64,000 nt of DNA. Source: Apostichopus japonicus. Its lineage: Eukaryota > Echinodermata > Holothuroidea > Aspidochirotida > Stichopodidae. Position numbers and translations under genes: made by a program. Position 1 is the stretch's first letter; each line of letters opens with the position of its first letter. The stretch covers positions 42,131,111 to 42,195,110 of the forward strand of contig NC_092576.1 in assembly GCF_037975245.1 (NCBI RefSeq). The letters are read 5' to 3'. This document shows positions 1 to 14,791 of the stretch, in pieces. The notes beneath the pieces were generated by a model. It saw only the letters and a program-made list of their open reading frames with translations. It was not told the DNA's origin and made no database searches.

Positions 1-2058
1 TTGGATGCTCGAATAGAATCGGAGCCGATGTCTTGCAACTGCCGTGGCACTTGTCAACGGGGTAAACCTACCAGGCGAGCCGGAGTTGGATGCCCGTGTA
101 AATCGTTTGGTTCGTTTGGCAATTATCATTGCAAATGTGGCACGAAAAAAAGACCGTGTCGCAACAAAGCACCTGAGGTAGGTCTTATTAAACTGTTTGT
201 GCATTGATTGACAAACGCTTAAAGTCTCTACAGAATTCCCTGCAATTTTGTACTAAAGCAAGGTCTATTAAGAGTTAAAATTTTAGCTTTATATGAAACA
301 ATTCATTCAGCCATCGGTACTGGTAATTAGGGAAGCCTATAGGCTAAAAGTAATGCACGGTGACCAACGGATTCATAGCCTGTGGAAATTGAGTTTGAGT
401 TGTACTGGCTAGGCTAAGCTACCCCGTAGTCTTTGACATTATGAAAATTACGGGCAACCTTTTCACACACCAGTGATGTTAGCATAAAAACATCATACCA
501 TTTCCAATCCAAATTTCATATTAGGCTGTCGACTGACGTAACTGTGTTTTAAATATGCCTACCTAAGTGCTTGGACCACAACTAGCTGGCAATTTTGTTG
601 AATTTGTAACATTGCAGTAGAGTGCCGACCATAGCAAAATGACAGTATGTCAATGATTTTAGTCGGTGAAGTATACTTCATATGCCTAGGTTATATACAT
701 GTAACATAACAGTATGTACTGATTAGGCTATAACTTTGTAACAGCTGCTAACCTTGAACAGCTTACACATTTGTTGATCCAATCACACTACAGGGTTAAA
801 TGAGGTTTATTTGCAGTCATCAGTAGTGTAATGATATGTTATTCAGATATCCCTAATACTGTTGTATTGCATTTTGACACGTACACGTACAGATGCATTA
901 CCATGTTTTTCTTTCTATTTTAAATGGTTTACGTTTATTTTTTTGGTGTCTTTATTTCAGGAAAGTTCAGCATCAAGTGAGGAAAGCTCATCTGATGAAG
1001 GAAGGACTGAAGAAGTTTAAGGGTCAGTTGAAGAAGCCATTGATGAAAGTGCAGGCTCCATTTCCCATGAGGCGAATATTCAGGTAAGAAATTATATTTA
1101 TTAAAATACATTAAACATTCACACACTGTACTCGCAAGTAAGAATCACATTTACAGTCTTCTGAACAAAGTTATAGAACAAGCCTGATCTGCTGGTCAAA
1201 ATCATATTGTCTTTAAAGGAGTAATTTATCCAGTATGACATAGCAACTTGGTATGCAAATTGGACAAAAGTGCAGGGTTGTAAAGATGTATCGTACTTGA
1301 ATACACACTGAAACATACAGTACTATTTGCAGCAGCAGCATAGATCGGGCCAAGATTCATAAATCTTCAAATAGCTACAAACAAAAAATGAACACAAAAC
1401 ATTTTTCTTCACTATCCTATAAGATCCCCTTACTCTTTATTTCTTTGCTTGCATTAACCAATATGTATCTCTTGTCATTATTCCCGTCTGGTTCCTACAT
1501 GACCCAATTGTTTGCAATATATTATCCAAATTCTGTGATGTGTACTTTGTGGTGAATTGCACTAGCTGGTGATATTGAAGTTGAATGTTTTTTTACCAAC
1601 AGAGGTACGTGAAAGGCTTGTCTAGAGAGAGGTTGGAAGATGTAGCAACTGAGCTTGTTCGAAGACAGCCAGAAGCCTTGAGTGATTTCACTCCACCACA
1701 AACGACAAGAGAGAACCAGCCTACAGAGATTCCATTGTGGTGCAAGTGTACTAAATGTAGTCCAATGCCAACGATCATTGAAAACAAGTGTTGTTGTAGC
1801 AGGATTGGTGATTGCATTACATAATCTCAAGCATTCATGCAAGTGCGTGAGGATGAACTGGCCAACGAAGAAAATAGGTCAAATTGAAACTATCGTCACT
1901 ACTCATATAGGAACTACATTTACTGGAAGTTTGGACGTCTTGGCCGTGGCAACAGACTGGTCATCCCTGCTTGTTGTGTTATTAAAATAAGGCAGAGATT
2001 CTCATCAGCAGATGGGGAGTATAAGGGTTTTATTGCAGGAGAGAACCTCCAAGATTAA
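1..2058 (+). pseudogene. Decayed P2X7 intracellular (ballast) domain gene, copy 1
   Basis: Three phase-0 exons can be read: 1-177 (5' end outside the window), 961-1083 and 1603-2058. Exon a carries a cysteine-rich block with repeated CxC spacing (CNCRGTC, GCPCK, CKCGTKKRPC). Exon b is acidic and serine-rich (ESSASSEESSSDEG). Exon c matches the zinc-binding ballast domain of the P2X7 cytoplasmic tail: WCKCTKCSPMP, then CCC, then YRHYSYRNYIYWKFGRLGRG and VIPACCVIKIR. The membrane channel part of P2X7 is absent, as in the stand-alone ballast proteins of invertebrates. In-frame stops lie at 1018-1020, 1822-1824 and 1885-1887, so this copy cannot make the full protein. It is convergent with the transposase-like gene at 11252-5101. 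Its function is unknown; it is probably cargo of a transposable element, by comparison with the second copy at 16709. Confidence 0.75.
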
Positions 2059-5000
2059 ACAAGTGGATTGTTGCCAGGATGCAAAATATTTCATTTTGCT
2101 AGTTCACATAATCTCTACTTGTTGATTTAACTTAGAGATATATGCAGTTAAACCCCTAAATTGAACTTATCATCATTACCATCATTATATAATCATAAAC
2201 ACCTCATATCTACTTAAAACTATGAGATAAACAATATGTATTGCACTATTCTTGCTTGAAATGAAATCAAGTTTGCATTTTCATATTATGCCTTGATATG
2301 CATACATGGGACTCATATTCCAGTTATATAGTATTTTCATTTCCTGCTGGTAACATATAGCTTCAAACCTCCAAGTTCATGATATTGTAGTTGTGTGTTG
2401 TCTCCTTCGTAAAAGGTAACGCTACTTTTAAAGGCCAAACCTCATGTGAGGTAAACATGGTAATGTAGCAGGATGAATGTTAATGTAGATTGCCCTGGTG
2501 AGCAGATGGTCCTAAAATTGTTATACATCTAATGTAATAAGTCAAAATTGTTCAATCTAAAAGTCTTTATTTGGATGAATTGTTGAATTGGCAATTTAAT
2601 AGTCACCTCTTTTTTTGTTTCTTCATTGAGTTCAATCTTTGAATATCTTGTAAAATACGTATGTTATGTATTTCAAATATTTGTATCTGTCACATTTAAA
2701 GTCATACATCAGGCTATTCTCGTAATAGGAAATCTCTTTAAAAAAAATCATATAAGTGTCTTGTTCATACTATGAAGCAATTGCTAGCATAGGTATAGCA
2801 TAGGTATTTTGTGTTGGTGACAAATTGTGAGCAGATTCCTGTCAGTGGTGTTCATCTTTTTCCTTTTCTTTTACATTGCACCTATTTGAAAATGCAACTA
2901 TGCATGCTGATTTGCCTGTATATGCAATTATCCTTATTCTGTGATGTAAAGATTATGTGCCTCTATCATCCTCATGATATTGTATGAAGCTGCTTAGAGA
3001 ATAACAAGAGGTTAACCTATAAATTCATCAACAACTTGGTCAGCTGTGATAACCAGCTCCATATTTATCAACACATAGGTTTATATATTGATTATTCCTT
3101 TCATGATGATTGTGTGTTAATAGTAACGATTTTAACTGTTATCATCTAAGCTAAAATTTACTGAACTCTTGAGTAAAAAGCAGTCACCTTTTTCAAATGT
3201 AGTTTGTGAGAAATCGCCCTCATGTTTAACTGAACAAATTTTCATCCATTTAAGTTAACAAATTTTCAGTGGAGAGAAAATGCAATATAGCAGATTTTCT
3301 TCTTTCCATCTTTTTTATTTGCATGTTTTTACATTTGTTAATCTAGGCTAATGAAAAATAAATCTATATAGAAAGTTGTACCCATGTCTGTCCAAAACAA
3401 TTACGTTGTAGGCCTTATGTTTTTCTCTATTTATCAGGGAGGATACTAACACTCAGTCATCCATACTGTTAGGTCGCAACCTTTCCTGCAAAAAACTGGG
3501 AAAGTACTAATTCCTACTAAATTTTGAGGACTTAGGAAGGTTTGCCTTGTTAGGACTACACTAAATTCCCTTGCCTACAGCTGCCCCACTTTCCACTCTA
3601 AGCCCCCTATATCTCACAGCAATTATATTATAGGCATCAGGCTTTCCTCTAAATTATCATGGACATTAAATCCCAGCGATCCATATAGTCCCATTCATGT
3701 CAAACCTTGAAAAAGTACTAGTTCCTAACCACAAAAGAGGGAGGCAGGATTGCTGGGAAAAGTTGAAGAGTGAGCTAGTCATGGATTGGCCCAGCAGGTT
3801 CATGATATACTTGTACATTCACCTATTATACCTCAGAGGACACTAAATATATAGACCGATGCTTTTGGGTGCCAATCCTTACCACAAAAGCTTTGTCATA
3901 GTTAATCATATTCTCAAAGTGGGGGGGGGGGGCAGGGGGAACTTAGGGTGGTGCATTGGCATCAACAATGTCATTTTAAATCCCTCGCAAAAACTACCCA
4001 ACCAACTACAACCCCCTCTATTAAATAGCAAAATCTCAGATCTTTCTAGCATTATCTGAGGGATAGCTACAAGAGTCAATAATGAAGAATGATAACTCGA
4101 GACAGATGTTTAACTATTACATACATTTATGAATCTGTATTACTCTGCAACAACTGTGACGTGAAGCATTGCTACAATGTTATAAAACAAAACGATCATG
4201 AATGACTCATCAATACTACGTTACACTGCCATAGCTCTGGATACAAAGGTTAGGATATTTTAAAAGGCCTATTCATACTAAAAAATATATAGCCTCATCT
4301 ACATTTGACTGGGCTTGTGTGAGCCCATGGAACATAACATAAGCCCAGAGCTGGGTTCTAACATTGACCTCCAGTTTGACTAATGTTGTGTTCATTCTAA
4401 TTTCAACTAATGTCAGCCTGGTGATAGTTAGAACAAATGTTGTGCTAATTTAAATATTTAGCCTCTAGATTAAGCCAGACTGGGCCTCAAATTTTCGAAA
4501 TGATACAAATATAGAACAAAAAGTTTGCCCACAGATGACTCCACAAGGTGTGACATAGAAACAGCATAGACAATGTGATTTCAGTCAAGAAAGTTGCTGT
4601 TGCTAAGACAAAAAGTAAGAAAACATTTTCCAAATTCAATGTTTAAATCAAAAGAAAAAAATACAGTTCAAACCATAATGGGATATTGAAGTGATGCCAA
4701 ACAATCAGGCAGAAGTTTATCACAAATTATATTGACAATTTTGAATGAAAATTCCAAGGACAAGAAGGCTATAGAAAGATGTTTTTAGTTTGGCTCAAAT
4801 ATCAAAATATTTAACATGATGACAGTCATTCTAAAAGCTCCTTTAAAAATTACTTCAGGTGGAATATACAATGCACAAATAAAATACATTACCCATATGC
4901 CAGTGTTATTGACTTCTACAGTAGGTTTACAATACACAAGTACTGCAATTATGTTCAACCCATGTAGAATATATTAATTCCATGTAAACCATGAATGAGT

Positions 5001-5100
5001 GCATTAGAGAATCACAATGAATGGTTATTACAAAACAATATATCGTACAGAGAATATGCAGCTTACACAATGATGGGGGAAAGACACTGACAATAGTTGT
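2059..5100. other. Intergenic DNA between two convergent decayed genes
   Basis: No open frame with recognisable content was found on either strand. The stretch is AT-rich with one G run (about 3920-3937). It is the tail-to-tail spacer between the P2X7-domain pseudogene and the transposase-like pseudogene. Confidence 0.6.
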
Positions 5101-8100
5101 TTAATTTTTTTCAAACCGTGACTTGTGCTCCTGAAGTAATTGAGTAATACTGGGCTTTGGAACATTCGCTATATTTGACTGCAGAAGGAGCGGATTATTT
5201 GATGCTAAAGAGACATGTTGTGAAAGATGTCCTGGTGTTGTGGCTCTCTTGGAAAATAGTCTTCTCATGAGTTGGGGGATGTAACCATAATCCTTGGCTA
5301 CCTTCAACCGTTCAGGTGCCCAATTTCTTGTCCTCTTACTATATTTCTGCCGGTAACCTGACACTACATCCTTAGGAGCTGCATATTCTCTGTCAGAATG
5401 ATAATTGTGGTCAATAGCAGACAACAGCATTCTCGCTACATAGCCTTCAAATGAATATGAACATCGTTTACTAGCATACATCAACATATGGTTATGAAAC
5501 GATTCAAGATTACCAGTATGCTTAAAGTTCTTGTAATATGGTAACATATTCAAGAATCGTTTGTTTGTCATGGCTTTTCTGAGAGCAGGTGGAGAATCTT
5601 TCTTGAGCCATGGTTTATGCCACTCCGATGGATCTAGTTCCCCATGCTGGCACTTACCAATGGATCCATCTATGGAGAGAACCCAGTCATGCTCATTGAC
5701 TATATGATGTAGCATTGACCACCACAATGCCTTCAGTTTTAACACATCACCAGAACATTCCCTTGAGCAATGCCAGAAATGATTACGAATGGCTGGTATC
5801 CATAAACGTCGGTCTTCATTACCCTTCATTTGAGAAAGTGCAATGACCCTCTTAACACATTTTTTGGCACCATGCCATACATAAATGCTGTGCTCTACAT
5901 TTTCATATTTCTCACAATTTTTGATGAGTGCTGTCGTCTGGACATGGGCATCTGTTACAACCTCAGTAACATTAACATTTGCCATTAAGTAATCTAGCCC
6001 TCTTTCAAATGCTAGTCTTTCATGTTTGTGCTCTTACCCCCGGTTTCACGAACATCAACAACATCTACATGCAGATTTTTGAACCACTGGTGTCCATGAA
6101 ACTGTGAGTACAATATTGGGCACAATGCCCTGGAGAATATGTTCTCCCATCACCTGTTCTCCCACCACAATTGCTGCTCCTTCAGAGATTCAAATAAACT
6201 GCTCTGGTGAGTCCGCCATTCGTCTTTTACAGACGGTGAAACATAAAGTCTTTGGACTCGAAAAAAGTAGTGGAACTAACAAAATGAATTTTACAAAATT
6301 TGAAAAAGAGAGCCATCTTTGAAAAATTATTTCCAGATAAAACAACAGCTGAAGGGAACTGAATGTTACCTGAAAACATATTTGAAAAGCGTGGCTGTGA
6401 ATGCCACACACCTACATGGCCATTACTACAGCTCCACTTAAAAATAACTGCAGTACCTATGGAATTGGTGCTGTAAAAAAGTTTGTCACTGCATTTTGAA
6501 CAATTTGTACCATAAACATTTTGCAATAATTTTGTTATCTCTCTAAGAGATACAATGCACTATGCATCGTCAATTTCATCAGACGAGGCTTCTCCTGAAT
6601 GTGGATCAACTGACTCGTCTTCCAGCATTTGGTCACATGACCCGGTATCGAAATGGAAAACCTCTGACTCTGCTGTTTCTTCGTCATTTGGTCTGTGGAA
6701 ATATAAGAGTTTGTTGGAAGGAACCAATAACCATAGTGAAAAACAATAAACATTCTATCAATTCTCTCATTAATCTCAAAAATGGTTTTTAAGCTGTATG
6801 GTCTGATTTCTATTACAAGCATGTTTTGGTCACAATTTGGTTCCAAAAAAATGCATAGTATGACATGTTAACTTCAAAGAACACAATGCCAGCAGTTGTA
6901 TATGTAGCAATGATTTTCCACTTGAAGGAGTGAGGGGGGGATGGGGGAACTGGTAGGGCACAGACATTTGTCTTTATATCAGTGATGAATGACAAAGATA
7001 TACATGTGCATTAATACTCAACAACCTTACAAATTTCAGTCTCGAAATACTTCATATGCTCCCCAATCCATTTTATTTTAGGGGGCAAAAATGTATTGTG
7101 GGGGAGAAGTCCCCCCCCCACCCATCAGACCAAGTGCACTGATTATCAGATTGTGCAGTCAATGATATATTTGTTCAATTGAAATCAGTGTTCGCTGGCA
7201 ATAAGATATACAACTCTGTGCTATTGTCCTCTTGTTTACTTTTCACCACTGTTATGAGATGATTTCCCATACAGTCTTTCTCAGGAAGATACATTTAATT
7301 GCCAAGTATTTATTTTCTCATGTAATACCAGCTTCAGACCTATTTTACCATGTTTACACACAGCTAGGTGTTAAGAGTTTCAAGTCTATTGTGGGTTCGA
7401 TCAACAGGAAGGAATTACTTCATCCTGAGAATAGTGATTTGTGGTTAATAGCTTGATTGGTGTAAGATACTCATTACAGTAAACTAATTGTAAAGAATCA
7501 GTCAGCTGTAACTAATCCCAGTGTGGGTTCTCCAAATTTTTATGCTACCCTTGCTACCCTTCCTGTGGTTGAGATAAAGTGCAGAAATGAAAGAAGCTGA
7601 AAACTGCAACAACTACTCTGCACAAGTTGTATGTTTATCCCTATCACAATATTGTTTTTACTAAACAATTGACCTTGTTGATATGGTTGTTTTACTGTCC
7701 TTTTCTTCAGTATACAATATTGGGGGGGGGGGGGTGGGGGTAGCTGCACATTAAACTCGTCATTGAATTAAACTTGAATTGTCTTCTCTCAGATATTTTT
7801 TACAGTGAAGTTGCATATATTTTATTTTTATTTTTATTTTAAGTATTGTTAGAGAACAAGATGGCATAATATTTTTATGGCTACTGGATTAATATTTAAC
7901 AAAGCATGCTAATAGATAACACGCGAGTCAACTTATGATATGCTTTCTTAACATACCTCTTTCCAAAAGTTGCATCATCACCCCTGTAACTGTCCAAAGC
8001 ATCTTCTATTTCTAGGTAACTTAGGTCTGATATGCAAAATAAAGAATACAAATTTATGGAAAAATTATCCTACTGTATAGAGTACTTGAGGTTTTCACTT

Positions 8101-11100
8101 TTCAGTTTGGTCAAGTGGGGCAATCTTCTGGTTAGAGAGTGGACAACAATTAGTTCATCCCTCATCCCACATGAAGTACTGTACAAGAGGAAGGGATTCC
8201 ATCTTTGATTCCTATCCTACTAGCTAGAACATTGGTGCTGCAAAACTGTAACAGATTCTTAGACTAAGATTTAAAATTGTCAACATCCATGACTTCCTGT
8301 AGAACTTAATTCTTACAGAGCTAAACAGTAAGTCAAGCAATTTGAAAGATTTTTGAAAGTTTAGACATTTTTTAAATCAAGTTCTAAGGGCTCCATGTAC
8401 TCTAAACTAAGTATTCATTTTCTCACATGGTTTGACTTTACTTATAAGGATATATGATACAGGCTAGACAGTGTAGACCAGAGACTAACTTACTCTTCAG
8501 TACACCCTTCCATGATGTCTTCATGTTGATTTGAAGGTCCAGCAAGATGTTGCACAATAGGGAGATGGCATGTAGTCTTCCACAAGTTGTCTTCTGGCTG
8601 TTGATGTATGTGGGGTTGAAGACATTCTCTTCCTATCATCATTCCCTGTATAGACAGTTCAAGAAAACTAATTCACTTATAACTAATTGGTCATTTGTTC
8701 TTAGAGAAATAACACAACAATTGCTGCACAGTAGAAAAAGAGAAACACTTAAGGACCCCAAAGGGCTCTTGAAAAAGAAAGAATGTTAGCAAAACCAGTG
8801 ATCATACAAATACATACTACTGGGATAAAAAACCTTACACAAGTAGTTTGTTTGACCTTGAACGTATAGGATACTGTTGACTGTTACCTTAATTATTCTG
8901 TCATTCGATCATTTTGCTCATGCATGCATGCACCAACATACATACTATTGCTCCAGTTTTCAAAAATTCCAATATAAGCTTATGTAATTCATATACATAT
9001 ACTTTGTGAATACATTTGTATCTGTAGTATATACAATACACTTAACAGAGACTTCTGAAAATGCAACATTAGTAATAGAATTGGTCTGCCGGCAATACAC
9101 GCTTCCACGTAGTACAAATCATACACCTGGAAAATTGGCATTAAAGTTGTAACTGATCAATTATATTTTATGTAAATGTTTTCATGTTGAGCAGGAGCAG
9201 GATGATTGTATTTTACTTTTAGTTCTTCCTCAATGGAGCACTGGTCGTATTTTAGAGAAATTATTTGGTATTAGTATCCATAAGGGTACATTTGAGCATG
9301 GAGTTGTACATGCAATTACTTTTCCCTCAATAGTTTATACATTGAAACTGCCAAACTTGTTGGAGACCAAATATATTGCAAGTCTCATTACGTGCATCAC
9401 ATATATTCAACATGACTATTATCCAAAATGTAACTACCTGCAGATCCAATTGTGCTTGTATCTGGTAATGTATCATCTTTGTTTGTTTGAGTCTCCACTG
9501 AAATTTGGTATGATCTAAAGAACAGATGAAGTATAATGATTTCACAAGATGATTCACAGCTAGTTCAAAGCATGGTTAGATCATGCGAAGGTAAAGAAAA
9601 ACGAGCTACTTATACGAATATAGGCTGTAATACATACTGCAATAGCTGCATGTACAACAGCTTTAATCTAAAGTAGCCAGCTATAGGCATTCACAAACAA
9701 AATTGTTGATGTGTAACTAGTTTTTTAAAGTTCTAAAGAATTTTCAAATCTTTGTAGGATAATTTGTGTGTATAGCCATATTGAAATATTAATCTACTTT
9801 ATTGAGTATTTGCAGACTAGATTGCAGCTCAAAGAAGACTTAAAATGTGGCTGCACCATTGTTAAAATTCCTGTTTGCCAAGGATTAATTAACTCTATTT
9901 AGTACATTGTGTGTAAAACTGTGAAAGTCCAATAATTGCAATATTTGTCTGGAAATTTAGGTAGCGAGCTCACAATGCCGATATTAATAATTAATCAATG
10001 ATGGACAATCTTAAAACAGAATCATACACATCCTCTAAAATCACAAAATAATTATAACCCATTTACCACCCACACAGTGTTCTCAGTCTACATATGTCAC
10101 AGAATAGGTATTGCGACGATTCTATCATGTTCAGAGTAAAATAATAAGCATTGTAATTAGGTTCTCTTTGGAATATGGGCCTAGATTAGTGTTTAGGGTT
10201 TGGATTTAGTGATGATGGACATCTAGCTCTTACCTTTATTTTTCCCATTTTTCTCTAAATTTGAATGTCTTTGCTAAACTTGGTAATTTTGTTTTTGTTT
10301 TATTTTTTATAACAGTACTGAGTGAGAAGTTGTGCGTTAATTGGATTAAATATTTTGTGATTGTTCTGGTAGTGCAGGGTGGAATTGGTAAAACTGCAAC
10401 CAATAATGAATAGGCCTACTCATTAAAGCATTTTACCTCGGCTTGGTGTAGCCGCTATTCATAATGTACAGTATACCCAGCACTACTGTGTCTCTTAGTA
10501 TTTGCCTAGACCTTCAAATTTGGTTCTTCAAGTACAGTACAGGTTTACTTTCGAGTATACATCCAGATGAATTATGCTCATTCGAGCTGTATCTGAACAT
10601 ATTCGCGGTTCCGTGTATCAATTCAAGTGTAATTCAATTTAAACATTTGAATAGACAAGGATTTATTCCCTGAAAATTTATATCACAACAATCACCTAGA
10701 TACACATCTTGCCTGCAGGTTCTTGAATACATATTCACACTTAGCATATATAGCTTCGCAGTTGTTTGGGGCCTAGTATAGCCTATAATCCATCATAAAG
10801 CTAGGTAAGCCTATGGGCCCTAACCTATAGTCACAGAAGCTAGGCCAAACCCAAACCTTTCTTTACTGTGATGTACTCCCAATCATTCATGGGACAACTG
10901 CTTACTTTTTTATTTAAATTTGCAGTAATGTACTTGCCTAATCATTTGGTAATGTGTGAATCAAGAAATCTTACCTTTTACATAAACGACACAGTCTGTC
11001 GCTGTGATGTTTCAGTAGGTGGTTTGCAAACTCCGCATGCGACGACTTCTTTCCAGCTTCACCATCTCCAGATGAAGTTTCAAATTCTTTCTTTTGTTGT

Positions 11101-11252
11101 ACCCAAGAAGAAAAAGAATCTAAAAGGTACACTCTTGTGCCCTTACGTTTGGCCCGATCGAGACTACAAGCTCGTTTCGCTGGAGGATTACCACTCGGAG
11201 GTCTTCCTCTTGGTCTTTTAGGAGGAGGTGCACCCGCTCCAACACTCACCAT
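5101..11252 (-). pseudogene. Kolobok-like transposase gene with AT-hook, decayed, copy 1
   Basis: Exon 1 (11252-10975) encodes an AT-hook (KRPRGRP, residues 12-18) and a segment ending HAEFANHLLKHHSDRLCRLC. It has a good donor and joins in phase to exon 2 starting at 6692, an acidic stretch (SSDEIDDA) followed by an in-frame TAG at 6560-6562. Beyond it the same frame gives CSKCSDK, FKWSCSNGHVGVWHSQP and SGNNFSKM, a motif set I associate with a transposase-like family expanded in fish and invertebrates. Three frame changes follow (near 6230, 6160 and 6030) before a 294-codon open stretch, 5985-5101. Putative catalytic acids are the D of GDGR (6.1 kb), D12 of VTDAH and E161 of GNLESFH; a C/H cluster WHCSREC lies between. 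The Kolobok assignment leans on the TTAA duplications of the related element at 16161-21853, because copy 1 runs off the window. Confidence 0.65.
6693..10974 (-). other. Long intron of the copy 1 transposase pseudogene
   Basis: This 4.3-kb stretch lies between phase-compatible donor (10974) and acceptor (6693). I found no further family exon in it on either strand. It is AT-rich, with G or C runs near 6927-6947, 7110-7122 and 7722-7740. A short open frame at 8547-8789 (+) has no recognisable motif and is not called a gene. Confidence 0.45.
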
Positions 11253-11460
11253 AGCTATAACAGACAGTGCAGCCTGTCAGTGCATATACAAGTCTAGTGG
11301 TGCTGAGATGGGTACACCATATATAGTTGTACACACAGCGAATATACACTACAGTGTGTACAATATCGTACGCATATCGGCTATCGAAACTTTTCGGCAA
11401 CGGTTTTCCGAGCTTGGTAGTCCAATAACCGCGCATGGGCAGTGAATTAATTGTACGCCT

Positions 11461-11491
11461 TCAACCAAAAATCACGATATTTGGCCTTTAA
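11461..11491. repeat. Possible right terminus of the copy 1 transposon
   Basis: Read on the - strand, the segment ending at 11487 begins AGGCCAAATATCGTG, and TTAA follows at 11488-11491. The first eight bases match 6 of 8 with the defined terminus AGGTCAAG of the element at 16161-21853. The site is 235 bp upstream of the transposase start, a sensible distance. The left terminus would lie before base 1, so this cannot be confirmed here. Confidence 0.3.
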
Positions 11492-14400
11492 TATCGTTTT
11501 CTTCCAAACATCGTATGGCTAACATGATAATAAAATAGAGACAGATATAGCACTTGTCAAAATGACCTTCAGACCAACAGATCATTAACGTATCCAGTTA
11601 CCGGAGCTGCAGTCGTTTAGTCACGTGACGTATTACCGCGCGATTGACAAGATGTATGATGTTAGATGTACACAGTGTGTGAATAGATACAGCGTGAGCA
11701 CTGTACAATAATATAATAATATCCAATGACTCCTAACAATGGATAAACTTTACAGAGTATGGTGAGGCAGTCGTATGTGGATGAAATTAATATATGTGAT
11801 CGTGATTGTTTTTCTCACTAAAGGGCACATGGGGGTGGGGGGTGGGGCGGAATGTAGGTGGTACTGTAAAAGATGAATACAAATACAATAACGAACATAA
11901 TGGTCAATCGCAATGATGAAATATACTTCATTTTGGTAACGAAGATCCGATACATAAGTAATGAAAAGAGACGATATAAATTATGGCGTTGAAAAAATGT
12001 TAACACATCAGCAGGAGGGGGGGGGGGGGAGTTAACCACAAATGGAACATGGTAGGGTTAGAGGAAGATGGCGAGGGGCTGTGGAAACAACCTATAGTAG
12101 TAAAGGAAAGAAGTTGGTAAATGAAGTAATATAGTACATGGTCTAGTGGGGAGTAGGTACTGGTTGGAGGGAATAAGGTTAGGTGCGGTAGATGTGTTCT
12201 TGTTATATTAACGTATTGAGATTAAAACAGGTATGAAAGATAAAGTAATGTTTCTTCTTTGTTTTTGCTATGCTAATCTTGGTTACAAGGACTTTGTCCG
12301 TTGCTATAAATTGTGTTGGAGGGACTACGCTAGTTACTATGCAAATATTTATTTCCGTCTTAAATAAATAAATAACTGTCCAATCTAAAACCATCGTGAA
12401 AGTTAATTTTTTTTTCAAAGACTTTATTGGCCCAAGTCTAGACAAATAACTAGTTAGCCTAGTATAGACAATTCCCCGCATTCCATAATGTTCAAATGTG
12501 TTAAGAATAAACTATTAACACGATTTTTTTAATCATCTAGTGATGTAGTGTTGTTTCCCAGTAATTCTAATAATGCCATAGATGTAGACCGTCCAGGCCT
12601 GAAATCTTACGGACGCTTAGAAAGGACATGGTATTATACTAACAACGGTACTGAGTTGTATTGTCATAATTTCTGTTCCAAATTCGCAACACAACCCCCC
12701 TCCCCCACTTCGTGATATCCATGAAGCCCACAACTTCATTCATCATGTGATGTCTGTTGGTGATAATTCAATCCTAATACTTATATGTCAGTAACTCATG
12801 AGATTAGTTAGTTTCTCAGGGTATTTTCCTAGTTCTTAAATAGTTTATTAATTCATCAATTACTAAGATTTAGTGCATAGCAAAACATTAACAAATAAAT
12901 ATGTATATTCATAACTGTCAAATACTTAACATATTGATAACAACTTGCTCTGTATTGATTATTGCATTTTCCCTATACACTTGTTTCCCTTTGAAGTTTG
13001 TTTTTGTTATTAATTTCATTCATACCATTATATCTTTTCTTTCTATCCTTTCTTCTTTAATAATTATTTTCAAAAAAAGGAAGACAAAATATATAAACAA
13101 ATTCTGCTTGAAAATAAAAGTTCACAGAATAAAATCACAATCAGGAAGGCCTACCAACGATTTAAAACCAGACAGTGTCTAGACGTAACGTATCTATTGC
13201 AATCTCCAGGTACTTGTTTGTCAGTAAATTCAAGGTGTACTTATAAAGGACGCGCCTGCTTTGTTGAATACAACTTCTTTCATTGTATTGTTCAAGTATT
13301 TGATCGACAGGTGTTGAACAAAAAAAATGGTGAAATAAGTTCAACAGACTTTTGCGATAAAGCAACTACTGAGTAGAAAAAAGTGGACATTTATAACGTA
13401 CAGATGTATGATATAAATGTGTACAGTATTGAATATATATGACAGGATAGCTTTTGCAAATGGGAATATGGTGACACACAACGTAGAGTGTATAGAGAAA
13501 AGATAAGGGTTATTGGCCTTGTAGGTTTGGTATGGTGTGGTAGGTTGAGGGGGGGGTGGTCGGTGGGGATTGGTGGGGGGTTGTTTGGTAGGGGACAGGA
13601 AAATACTGCGATGTATCATGATAGTAAGGATCTACATTACAATCCTAAAGATTATTCTTTAAACAGATGTACTGTGTTTGTTTCTATTATTATATTCTGC
13701 AAACACTGAGAATAGAAGAGAAAATAAAAATATGTGATTTTGAGTGTTATTTACATATAGACTGTTGTATTGGTCTCTACTGTATGGGGATTGACTGTAA
13801 TGTTATGTGGGCTAATAATATGCATATATCAAGAGTTGTCAGTCATGGCAGTGGGGGGGGGGGGGGGTGAAAGGTTGGAGGGGAGGAGGTGACGACAGGT
13901 TGATCAGAAGAGACGGACAATAATAGTATGACAGGAGACCTTGCTGAGTAGTCGTGTGTGCGTGGGAGGGGGGGGGGGGGTAGTGTGTGGGGGTAGTGTG
14001 GCGGGTTGGGGGCGGGGGTGTTGTTTACAAGTTAAGTTCCCAAGTGTTATAAACTTAGATTAACGAAATGGGGTAGGTGGTCTGGCATAGTTTGGTTATG
14101 GGGGTGGGGGTTGAAATATTAATAGATGCTGCCAATTACGATATCTTTAATTTATACTGTCTTGCTTTTACTTTTACATAAATGCGCATTAATTATCCGT
14201 TCATTCATAAGCTTATTAAATAACATTTTCTCCTGATAAAGAGGAAAGTATTGAGCTTCAGTATAACAAACTTTATTTTCTTCTTTCTAGTTTATCTCCT
14301 TATTATTTTTCTGTCAATATAACTCATCAAAGTTTGTGTTTATTTATTTTAGGTAGATTTTGGCAAAACGTCTATTTGTATACTACAAGATGATGATAAC

Positions 14401-14791
14401 TGAACATATTTATTCCTCATATCTTGTTCTAATATCATCCTACATTTTTATTATTGTTTCAATAAGATATATTATATTTTATTCAAATACATATCATTTT
14501 GTTGAAGAATCTATTGTTAAAGTTTATGTATTTCTGTTTCTATTTTACTCCCTCATTAATCATATTCCTTACATGATGAATATTCTTTAACTTTTAGTTT
14601 ATTTTTTTATATAATTTCTTCTTCAATTGTTTTGTTTTAATTCTACAGTTATCTAAACATATCAATAAAACCCTTCAGTAATTATCAAATATAACTATAT
14701 TAATAATTCCTTTCTTGTTTACACTTAATAATATTAATAAGTTATTTTATTAATTAATAATATTATTTACATATTTATTAATTATACTCAC
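11492..14791. other. Gene-poor DNA with many G runs
   Basis: No convincing exon was found. The stretch is AT-rich with repeated long G tracts on the + strand (11829-11848, 12015-12030, 13549-13597, 13851-13867, 13968-14017), several dense enough to form G-quadruplexes. The - strand receptor modules upstream end with a donor at 14791, so a further exon might be expected here; I did not find one. Confidence 0.45.

Noticed and set aside
1-2058. A functional P2X7 receptor channel gene
   Set aside because: No membrane or extracellular P2X part is present, only the intracellular ballast domain, and three stops interrupt it.
6535-6846. Alternative - strand open frame starting MEPNCDQNM
   Set aside because: It is out of frame with the acidic exon that joins exon 1 in phase and carries the family pattern; treated as a shadow.
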